A stretch of 64,000 nt of DNA from Sternotherus odoratus. Lineage: Eukaryota; Chordata; Testudines; Kinosternidae. Each line of letters begins with the position of its first letter. Position 1 is the stretch's first letter. The translations under genes and the position numbers were made by a program. The stretch is from NCBI GenBank assembly GCA_032164245.1, contig JAVMKO010000006.1, positions 103,929,310 through 103,993,309 on the forward strand, given 5' to 3'. The notes beneath the pieces were generated by a model. The model was not told where the DNA came from, ran no database searches, and saw nothing but the letters and a program-made list of their open reading frames with translations. Shown in pieces: positions 1 through 10,700 of the stretch.

Positions 1-1223
1 ACAAAACTCTCCTGTTTTTTAATAATGGAAAACCACCTTGACGAGAGGCATAGAGCTTTTCATGGCAAAGTTTTGTTGACAAAGTGCCCATGTAAAGACT
101 GCGCTTGTTTATGTCACTATAATTGGCCTCCAGGAGGTGTCCCACAATGCCCTTCCTGACAAGGTGACTAAGTGTCCAGTTTTCGACTCAACCACCAGTG
201 GAAAAGGGACTCTGCTCATCCATCCAGGCTGTTAAAAGACCAGTCGGCAGTGCTTGGTCTCTAAGGCAGGCTAGTCTCTACCTGCCCTGGATGACACTGC
301 ACTGCACCCCAGAAGTGGCCATAAAGTCTGGCCTCTAAGTCCCTTCCCCGAGTTCTGGCTCTGCACTCCCTGGACAATGGGAGCTGGGGGCACTGTACCT
401 GCTGGTGAGAGCGGCGTGTGAAGCCTCCTGGCCCCCAGGTTCCAGGCCTGCTGCCTGCTTCTGAGGTGCACACAGCAGTAGGACAGGCAGGGATCCTGCC
501 TTAACCTCCAACCCTTCCCGCACCGCTGAGCAGGTAAGCCCATGTGACAATCCTGAGCCCCAACCCCCTGCCACATCCCTGACCACCCCCCGCAACCTGG
601 AGCCCCCTCCTTCACCTCAACCCCTTCACCCCCCATCCCCAGCCTGAGCCCTCACCCCCTCACTCACCCGAATTCCCCACCCCAGCCTGGAGCCCTCTCA
701 TGCATTCTGAACTCCTCATTTCTGGCCCCACGCTGGAGCCCGCACCCCCAGCTAGAGCCCCCCCCCCACACACCACTGCCCCAGCCCAGTGAAAGTGAGT
801 GAGGGGTGGGGGAGAGTGAGCCACCGAGGGAGGGGGAATGGTACGAGTCAGGGAAGGGGCAGGCGTTTGGTTCTGTGTGACTAGAAAGTTGGCAACCCTA
901 CTTCCTGACTGCTCTAACCAGCAGTTCGAACCCTGCTGCTTTGCAGCCATGGAAACAAGCATCTGCCCTCCTCCTTTAAAGGCCCGGGAATTTTTGAAGT
1001 TCCACTTCCTGTTTTCTCAGTGTGGAGAGCTCATATGGCATCTCCCCAGCTGACCATGGTGGTTCCATGTGGCAAATGCTCTCCCGCTTGGACCACTGTG
1101 GAGCTGTTGGATTTGCTGAGTATATTGTGGGGAAGGGAGGCATGGGAGGGGTAGGGCCCTGTGCAGAAGGGGTGGGCAGGGCCAGGGGCTAGCATCCCGG
1201 AGTCCATGGTTCACCAACTGCCC
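1..1223. other. Downstream of minus exon 15: interspersed repeat remnants, no gene
   Basis: Bases about 200-400 resemble (reverse complemented) the repeat near 51540-51890. About 480-897 ends in AAAGTTGGCAACCCTA, which looks like an element terminus. Nothing coding was recognised; integrin exon 16 is not here. Confidence 0.4.
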
Positions 1224-1598
1224 ATGTCTACACATAGTGATTGTTGCTGCTAGTAACATACATGCATTCTAATCATTTGCTTACTACAAATCCCAGTCAG
1301 GAATCTCAAGTGATAGGTCAAATAAGAATTGAGTTTAATGAAGCATGGCAGATTGCTGTATAGAATACACATTACTGGTTCGTAATCCAAAAATCTTGCC
1401 TCAAAGCCTCCCTGATTCAAATTGACGACCATTGTGGCCTCCTAATAGCCCTGGTGATCTGCTTCAGCACTCTACACTAGGGAAACTTTACACCCTTAGC
1501 TTCATGAACATTATGGAGTGTGCAGCCGTCAGGTATGACCACTGAAATGTTTTTCTCATTTAGCTCTAACCTGCCATAAAGGCATCGTCAGCGTGCTT

Positions 1599-2024
1599 TT
1601 AATCTGCCAAAGCACATTCCATGGTCATTCTGCACCTTCTCAGTCTATTGTTAAAGTGCTCCTTGCTGCTGTCCAGGTTTCCCGTGTAAGGCTTCATGAG
1701 CCATGGGTGTAAGGGGTAGGCCTGGTCTCCCAGGATCACTATGGGCCTTTCAAAATCCCCAGTTGGAATCTTCTGGTGTGGAAAGAAAGTCTCTGCTTTC
1801 AGCTTTCTGTACAGACCAGCGTTCCTCAAAATGCGTGCGTCATGCACCTTCCTGGACCACCCTGTGCAGATGTCAGTGAAATGCATGCAGTGAACAACAA
1901 GTGCCTGTAATACCACAGAGAAGTCCCTTTTTCTACTGATGTATTCCATCGCAAGATGGTCCGGGACCAAAACTGGAATATGCGCTCCCCTAAAGTTTGG
2001 GATTCCCTTGTCCGCAAAGCATAT
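1599..2024 (-). pseudogene. Harbinger-type transposase fragment, C-terminal part
   Basis: The reading frame carries the DDE-nuclease-like segment VILGDQAYPLHPWLMKPYTG followed by the family's NRLRRCRM..ECA motif. It ends after ECALAD and is cut off from its N-terminal half by the 2025-2433 insertion, so it is not a functional gene. Confidence 0.65.
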
Positions 2025-2433
2025 TGTGACAGATCGCCTTCTCACCCCTCTTCAGACACAGGCAGGAAACCCTTCTTTTGCTCCAAACAGTGCTCTTTAT
2101 TTCACAGTGCAAGGCCCCACCACCAATATACACAGTTTTATACGGTTCAGCTCTTCAGCTTACAGCTCTACTCACAGCTCTATAGCTCACAGCTCTACAT
2201 AGCTCAGCTCTACACACAGCTCTTCCTCTCACTCCGAACCTTTACCATGCCACCACCCTGGGCTTCCTGCCTGGCAGGCTTATATCCTCCTGAGGAGGCT
2301 GCCAGGTGCAGCTCATCCAGGCTGATTACCCTGCAGCCCAGGTGGCTGATTAGGCTTTCTGCAAGGGAGGTTTGCAGAGGGCTTTTCTCCCTCTTAAAGG
2401 GGCGGCAGGCTGGGTCAGGCCCACCCTGCCACA
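2025..2433 (-). mobile_element. LTR-like insertion inside the Harbinger remnant
   Basis: On the minus strand it begins TGTGGCAG and ends CTGTCACA, with a TATA-like GGATATAAG and an AATAAA signal in LTR order. No clear target duplication could be read. It includes a run of AGCTCT-rich imperfect repeats at 2150-2225. Confidence 0.5.
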
Positions 2434-3352
2434 CAATTTCATACATATTGCCAAGAGTGACAGTCCTTCGTAGAAGGATGCCATTAATGACCCTGCACAC
2501 AGCACCCATGGTCAACTTCCTGTCTCTAACTGATTCCCGAGTGACTGATAGCAGTCTGGAGTCTCCTGCTTCCATGCACTTCTCCACTGACAGGGCTGCT
2601 CTCATTTTGGTGCCCTTGCACTGCAGTTCTCGAGCGAGCCCCGCACACTGTTCCAGGAAGGGGACTTTCCGCATCGGAAAGTTCTGCAGTCACAGCTTGT
2701 CATCCCAGACCTGTATAACGATGCGATCCCACCATTCAGTGCTTCTTTCCTGAGCCCAAAAGTGACAGTCCACCATGTTCACCTGCTCAGTGAATGCCAC
2801 AAGTAATGTGGTGTTGCTTCTTTCCCTGGCACACAGCACACCTGTGATTCCTGTTCAGATTGGGTACTCATGACATACTACCCGACCAGCCGTGATGCGT
2901 TTATAACAGTGACCACAACAGTAGAGAGTATTGTGGGATCCATCCGTTCACACAGAGATGGCAGGCACAGTACACAGGGGGTGTTAAGAAATGCCACTAA
3001 AAATGGTTGGAAGACCATGGAATGCTGGGACACAAAATAACGCACCATGGGACACTGAGTTAGCACCCATGAGGAGCTGTGATCCACTCCGCCGTCCCGC
3101 AACTCCTAGCTGCAGAATGTGGTGAGTCGCACACTAGGATAGGTACCCACAATGCACTGCTCTCTCTCTCAGTGCTAGAGCACCAAGTGTGGACACGCTC
3201 TGCCGACATAAGGAGCATAGTGTGAACATGCAATAGTGATGAAATTACAGTGCTTCTTGGTCGCAGACATCACTTCTATAAAAAAAGCTCTGTAGTGTAG
3301 ACAAGGCCTGAGACTGTCGTGTGGAGCAGCGCAACGACACAGAGTAACTCAC

Positions 3353-3483
3353 CTCAGCAGCAGGACCTGTCCTTGTGCCCCCACCGCGATGTCCAGCAGT
3401 CCATCCCCCGTCAGGTCTGTCCCACCACTGACGGCCTGGCCAAAGTAGTGCAGCCTGCTGGGAAACAGCGACCCCTCTAAGCG
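3353..3483 (-). CDS. ITGAM-like: Minus integrin exon 15: last propeller blade, last exon in window
   Basis: Encodes [20 protein letters not shown] then [13 protein letters not shown], ending in phase 2 at GTGAGT. About 40 bp of following intron match the plus gene before a transposon end begins. Confidence 0.93.
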
Positions 3484-4626
3484 CTGTGGGGCAGAGAGAA
3501 CAGTAAGGAGTAGGGAAGGGGCAGCTGTACTGTGTAATGGGCACTAGGGGGCAGTGGAGGATGAGGGATGGGGAAGGGGCGGCTACAGGCTAATATGCAC
3601 TAGAGGGCCGTGGGGCCCCATGATGTCTATTCAGGGCTGTGTACTGATCCCTCCCCGCAGGAGCTGGGCTCACCTGTCTGGACTGGGGACTGAGGCCTCC
3701 CTTCTCCCCATGGAAGATGTACAAGGCCCCGCGATTGTCATTCTCCATTGGGGCCCCGATGGCCACGTCCGTCTGTCCGTCCCCGCTGATGTCCCCGATT
3801 TCGCACATGCTGGCCCCGAAGCGCCCGAACGCCTGCCCCGGCTGGCCCTGCAGTGTCTTGGTGCAGCTCAGCGTTGCCCCCTGCAGGCCCTATCGAAGGC
3901 GGCACATGGGGAAAGGATCAGCATTGACGGCTGGCAGAGAGCACCCCCACCCCTACTGACCCCTTTCCCTCTGTCTGCAGCACAGCGCCCCTCAGTGCCT
4001 TTCTGTGGCAATGGGGCCAGCACTGACTGGCAGGGAAGAGCGTCCCCTAATGATCCCCCCAGCCTGCTCCCTGGAGCACCGCGCCTGATACTGCCATGCT
4101 AATTGTCCCAGTATCACAACCCCATGGCAGGCAAAGAAGAACCCCCAGGCCACCCATCTTCCCCTGGCTCCGTCCTCTTTCTTACCCGCCAATTAATCAG
4201 GCAGTTAGAGACCCGTCCTCCATTCAGAGGTGAATAATACATGGGGGCTCCGATCAGAACCATGTCCGTGTTCCCATCTCTGTCGAGGTCCACAGCGCAC
4301 AGCATACCCCCGAAATACGAGCCAATCTGGAGAGGCAGATAAGCCACCCCCTCAATTTAGTCACTTCCTCCTCCCACTGGGACCCTTCTCATGGGGATAA
4401 GGATTCAGTCCCAATGTCCATTCCATCCTTAGACTCACCCTCCCGTGGCACAGCAGGTGGCGCTATCACTGTAAGTGTTCCTGATTGTATAGGATACTAA
4501 TTGTGGCAAGAAGAACGAGGAGGACTTGTGGCACCTTAGAGACTAACAAATGTATTTGGGCCTAAGCTTTTGTAGGCCAGAACCCACTTCATCAGATGCA
4601 CAGAGTGGAACATACAGTAGGAAGAT

Positions 4627-4703
<77 letters not shown>

Positions 4704-7700
4704 GAGGGTCAGGGAGCTGTGGTAGAGTGCTTGAGGGGAAATATGTAAACTCAAGGCTAATTAGGGCATGGCTCCTTGTAGAGCTGGCAGCAGGCACCTG
4801 TAGTCAATTAAAGCCCTGTTAGGAACTCAATACCTCCCCACCCACCCCCCGTGTTGCAGGGTACTCGGAGTCCTGTAGAAAGGAGGCACACACATAGCTG
4901 CTAAACAAAAGTGTTGAGTTTATTGAAGGCAGAAAGTGACACACCCGCAACAGGGGCACCCTTCGTTGCTGCCACTGAGACGGGAAAAAGCCGGACGCAC
5001 CGGAGCAATGCTCAGGGTGGAGCCCCCGTTGCGGGTGTGTCACTTTCTGCCTTCAATAAACTCCCCACTTTTGTTTAGCAGCTGTGTGTGTGTCTCGTTT
5101 CTACGGGACTCCGAGTACCCTGCAACACCCTGCTTCACCCAGACAGAGGAGGAGGAGGAAAGGAGTTGGAGCAGAGTGGATTGGTGTGGGAGTGGAGAGC
5201 TTGGTGGGTCTGGGCCTCTGTCTGGCCTGTCTCATGAGCTCTGTACAGACTGTAAGTGAAGGTAACAGAAGTGGGATATTGGGGAGATGCTGAATGGTCA
5301 GCTGTGGTGCAATTCTCTAAACCAGTCAAGTTTATCTCCTGCCTGAGACTCCCTGACTGAATCATTCCTGAAGGTGAATCCAAATATTACACAATGTCAA
5401 AATCATACAGGCTTCCTCCAGCCCCCCCCCCCCCTTGCACTTTACCTGTAACGCTCCCCATACCTGTTCTCCCAACACCTCCGATCTGGGGGTCCATTCC
5501 CCGCCCTTGGTATCTCGGCTGAACAAGACGACTTTGCCGGTGTGTTGGTAGCGAGGGGCCCCCACCACGTAGCTGCTCTGCCCATTGTCTGTGATGACCT
5601 GAGAGGAATAACCTCAAAGGAAGAGAGGGACGCGGGGAGGTGAGATGGGAAACAGCCATAGAACAGCGCTGCACAGAACTTTCCCAGAACTGAGATGCGG
5701 CCACCTCTGGGGTGGAGCGCGGCTGTTGAAATAGGTACGGGAAGCTCTGTGGGTTTGCTCTTACCCAGGTAAGCATCATTCATGTCAGTGGAGGTTCTGG
5801 AGACGTTGATGAAGCTCGGCTCCCCTTCACTCCCGTACAGGTATATCCCACCGGACCAGTCATAGGCTCCCACCGCTCCCAGCACAGGCCCGTCCTAAAC
5901 CGACAGGCACGGCAAAGGGGACGGATTACAGGAAACAGACAGCCCAGCGTGTATTTACTAGACAAGGCCACCCCCTGCAGCACAGCGCCCCCTAGCGTCG
6001 TGCTGGGACACTGGGGCGGTGCTGACAGCCAGGGGAGTGAGCACCCCCTACTGGGCCCCACACACCACTCACTGCAGCATAGAGCCCCCTAGTGCCTGCC
6101 CTGAGGAGGAGGGGAGGGTGCCCCCTGCCCTGCTCCTCCCGCACTCTGGGCTAGTCAAGGGTTGTCTCCCCTGCAAGCACTAAGCCAACCAGCTCCTTCC
6201 TAGCTTCAAAGCGCTGTCGGGGCCCCAGTGCCCGGCGGGGTGGGACACGCCCTGGGGCCAGGCGTCACTCACAGGCGACAGCAGGGAGCTGAATCCTTCC
6301 TGAGACATCTCCAGCTGGAAGGAGCTGCCGCTCTGGGACTGGGTGCCTGGGGAGAGACAGACAGACCCGGGAGAGACCATCATAGACGGGAAAGGGCCCG
6401 TGTCCCGTTCCCTGAGCCAGCCCTTCTCCCCACCTCGAGTCTGGACTAGATCCAGAGCCCCCTGGAGAAAAGGCCCCGTGTCCCCTTCCTCAGCCCTCGA
6501 GCCAGCCAGTCCCCGGCCCGGGGGCCCCCGGATGAGAAAAGCATCAGGGGCATTGCTGGCGATAGATGAACGGATACATGGGGGACGGGGAAAGAGAATA
6601 TCTGGGGCCTATCTGAGCTCTGGATTCCCAGCAGCTCCCCCGGCCCATCTTGGCCCTGAAAACCCATTTCCAGAGCCCCAGGGCCAGTGCGGCCCCTCCC
6701 CCGGCTCTGGTACCTTCGATGGCGAAGATCTTCTCCTGCAGCTGGCTCTGGATGCCCTGGAGGGCATCGAAATTGTCCACCCGGAAGACATGCTCGGCGG
6801 TGGGCTCAGAGGCGATCTCCTGGAGCTCCCGCTGGGCAGTATCACTGGAGAAGGCATCGCCGACCTTCACAGAGTAGAGGGGAGACCAGGGCATGGGGGT
6901 CAGTCACAGCCAACAGCCCTGGACTAACACCCACCCGCCCCGAGCCCTGCTGGGCCCTAGAGAGGCACGGCTCAGCCAGCGCCATGTGCTGCTCCGGTGA
7001 GTGAGGAGTGGGGGCGGCCACTGGAGCATTTTGGCACAAGTGTGACGTGAGGAGAGGTGCCCTTGTGCCTGGAGTTATGGACCCTTCCTCATTTCAGCAC
7101 CGAGTTGTGTCGGTTGTATCAGCAGCGGGACACAGGGGTCTCCTTGCCATGGGGATGGTCAGTGCGTTGGGGCCCGGCATGACTCAATCTCCGGGGCGTA
7201 GTGGGGGGTGAGTGCGGGCAATGTGTCCTGGGGATGTCTCAGGGTGAGGGGTGAAGGGCTGGGACCACCGCGCTAGTCCAGGGGGGTTGTGTTCTGTTGG
7301 TTCAGCGGTGGAGTCAGGCAGCCCTCCGTCGTTGGCCCGACAGGAGCAGCAGACTGTGATGAAGTGGGAGTACTGTGTGTGTGTGCCTCGGTTTCCCCTA
7401 TGCATTTCTTGGGCCTCTATGTGGAGGGGGGGGGGGAATGTGTGGATGATGCAGAGCAGAGCCACTGCAGGTATTCAAAGGTGAAGCTGTAACCTGACCC
7501 CAAGTGGGGGAGGGAGGTCAGCTGAACCTGTTGGAGGGAGGTCAGGTGATACCTGAAGCCCGGGAAAGGAACAAAGGAGCTGGGAGTGGCTAGAGGGGGG
7601 TTGAGACTGTCTGGGTCTGGGTCTGGGTCTGGGTCTAGCTGGGACGGGGAGAGCAGCGAACTCACTCTCTAGCCCCAAGATGGATCCAGCGGAGGGCTCA

Positions 7701-10700
7701 CGCTCGCTGGCTGCATGGTCTGTGTTGGACCAGATGGAAGTCATCAACTAAACCTGGGGAGGAAGCAGGAGCCCAGAATCTGGGTCTCATCTCCTGGCAT
7801 CCCCCAGAAAGGCCTGACTGAGGGACCCTGTTTGGACTGAGAAGCTGTGAGTTGGATGGTGTTCCTGACATCTCAAATAAACCGTCTATTCTGCTGGCTG
7901 GCTGAGAGTCACGTTTGACTGTGGATTTGGGGTGCAGAACCCATGGGCTCCCCCAGGACCCCGCCCAGGCGGGCTTGCTGGGGGAAGCACACGGAGGGGC
8001 AGAAGGTGCTGAATGCTCCGAGGTCAGACCCAGGAAGGTGGAAGTGGGGACCCCTGAAGCTCCTGGCCTGGGAAACAGGCTGTGTATGGAGAAGGGGCCC
8101 TCCACCCGGAGTCCGGTCTGGCTTCCTAGGGAGCGGTTCCAGACCATCGCCCGGGCGCTCCGTGACACAGACAAAGGTCTAACAAGGTCCAATGGCCGGA
8201 AGGGGAATTTCCACCCACTCAGACTGGAAGAAGGTGTCAGGTTGAACCGTGAGGGGAATTAACCCTTGGGGCAGCTCACCACAGGCATTGGGTTATTCTC
8301 CATCCCTGGCAATTTTTAACCCACAACTGGCTGGTTTTCTAAGAGATCCGCTCTGGTTCAGCCGGGATTATTGGGGGCTGTTCTTTGGCCTGTGCTACAC
8401 GAGATCATCACAAAAATCCCATCTGGCCTGGGACTCTAGGACTCTGAACCCGAGTCTCTTGACGAATGGCAGCTCACGGAGACCTAACTCTGGAAGCGGC
8501 TCCACTAAAATGTAGATCTCGCCCCTGCACCGACCTCATAACTCCACTCCTGCAAGAGGCGCTGTGCTTAGCTGAATGGAGACAGGTCGGTGCGGTGTCC
8601 GTATAGGAAGAGCTTATATCACCCGGGGGTGTTAGCGGTTAGCGCCCCACCATGCCCCACACTGACAGTTTAATTGGTAAAAGTGCTCCTGGGAAGGACG
8701 TGTAGCTGACAGGAGGATATTGTGGACATGAAAAAATGATTGAATTACTGACAGGTAAATTGGTACAAGAGCCCTGGTGAGGACGCGCTCCACCGACAGG
8801 AGAGAAATGTGGACAGGAAGAACCGACTGAATTGCTGCGGTGGCCGTGTGACAACGTAACTTAATTCGACTTCAGTGTGTCACGTAGACTTGTCCTTCGT
8901 CCTGCTGCTGATGCCCATTTCAATCTCTTTGACTCGGCAGTTTAACCAGGTGACTTTGCTGTTTAACTGGGGGCTGGATCTCAGAAACCCCTTGTTCAAA
9001 TGATCCCAGATTTGAATCACTAATTCTAACCTGTGTCCCCATGAGACAAACCAAATTTCATGGCAATCTGAGTCAGCACATGGCCTGTAGGCCAGGCAGA
9101 AAACCCGACCTCTGACTAGAAACTGCCGCTCAACCTGAAGAACAGAGGAGCTCCAGCTCTCCTATGATGTCTCACGTTGACCCAGTTACAGCCCAGGGTC
9201 AGTTCTTGTCCCGTATCTGGTGGGAACCTGGACACGGGCTCAGATCCACACTAGTTCTCCGCACAGCCGCGGCTCACCCCGATGGCGTAGCGGATGATCC
9301 CAGCGCTCTCAGCCTCGGGGATGACGTCTGAATAAGAAAGCGGATCTTTATATTTCTCCCCATCTGTGATCACAATGAGAACCTTGGTGGCATTATCCCG
9401 AGCTCCTTTCCTAGAGGTGAACAGCTCCCACCTGGAAAAGGGAGGTGGGGAAGGCATGGGAGGGTTATTGATACTTGAGGCATTGCAGATCTCAAAGTCC
9501 TTGACAAAGGAGGCCACTGTCATTGCCTCTGTTTTATCAATGAGGATACTGGGGAAACTGAGGCACACTGGAGGGCTGTGTCTTGCTCAGAGCTGGCAAT
9601 AGACCCCTGGAGTCCTGGCTCCCAGCATCTCTCTCCCCGTTCTAACCTACTAGTGACCACTCCCTTCCCAGAGTTGGGCACAGAACCCAGGAGTCTTGAT
9701 GCCCAGCCCCCCTGCTCTAACCACTAGTCCCCAGTCCCTGCCCACAGCTGGGGATAGAACCCAGGGGTCCTGAGTCCCTATTTCTTAGCCTGCATGTCCT
9801 TATAGCCCATTCCCTGTGGAGTCAGCACCAGGAGCAGGACGATACCTACACCACTTTCTGGATGCCGGTGGCCGTGTACGTCAATCCATGAAGCTGCTCA
9901 ACCCCCTGGACAAGGTGATCGGGGTCGCGACTTCTCGTGTACTCCATGAAGTCGAAGTGCTCTTCGAATCTATCGGAGTACTGCATGAGGGAGAACTGCA
10001 AGGGGAGGCAGAATCAGACTCAGCTAAGGGCTGAGGTAGTCGGGACGTAGCAGGTTCTATTGGAATTTTTTCCTGGTTTTGGATGCAAAATCCTTTACTG
10101 TGCCCCCTGCAGCACAGCGCCCCCTAGCGCCGCACTGGGGCACTGGGGTCAGCACTGACTGCGAGGGGCAGGGTACGTCGTCGGGGTTCAGCCTCTGCCC
10201 GTTACCTGCACGTCGTTGCTGCGGAAACGCTTCATGATGTCAGTGAGAAACGTCTTCATCTTCGCAAAGTCGTTACGTGCGATGCTGCCCGAGCCGTCGA
10301 TGAGGAGCGCTATGTCTGTGGCATGTCTGGGGCACGCTGAGAGGGACGGGAAGGAAATACGTCCGACTCTGGACTCGGCTCCACAAACATGGAGAAAACC
10401 CAGTAGAAAGAGCTAGACCAGACCAATGGGCCCATCTAACCTGGTACCCCGCCCCCTCCCTGAACCCCGGATCAGACCAATGGGCCCTTCTGTCGCAATA
10501 TCGTCCCGTCCCTGCCATGGAGGGGTCCTGAGCGTAGAGCATGACATGCACTGGGATGAAAAAAATACACCCCACCCCCCTCCCAGAGCTGGGACAGAAC
10601 CCAGGAGTCCTGACTCCCAGTTCCTACTGACAACCTGAATCCAACCAATGGGCCAACCTCGCCCGGTATCCCACCCCCTGTCAGACCCTGGGCCCCCTCT

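Larger units (their letters stand above)
1224..3313 (-). mobile_element. Harbinger-like DNA transposon remnant with transposase pieces
   Basis: Near-terminal sequences GCCCATGTCTACAC (about 1220) and TAGTGTAGACAAGGCCTG (ending about 3313) suggest inverted ends. Minus-strand coding pieces at about 2440-2674 and 1599-2024 look like a HARBI1-type nuclease, with HDARILRNAGLYRKL, GDQAYPLHPWLMKPYTGN and a FNNRLRRCRMTMECA tail. An LTR-like insertion splits them. It lies just past minus exon 15. Exact ends are uncertain. Confidence 0.6.
4327..5463 (-). other. Intron 12 of the minus integrin gene
   Basis: Holds a possible Penelope-like tail (4528-4605), a GATA microsatellite (4626-4702) and a fold-back repeat (4851-5128). 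No exon recognised inside. Confidence 0.7.

Noticed and set aside
2210..2674. Single host gene encoding the 154-codon minus-strand frame
   Set aside because: It reads from Harbinger transposase directly into LTR-like sequence, so the frame is a chance fusion across an insertion.
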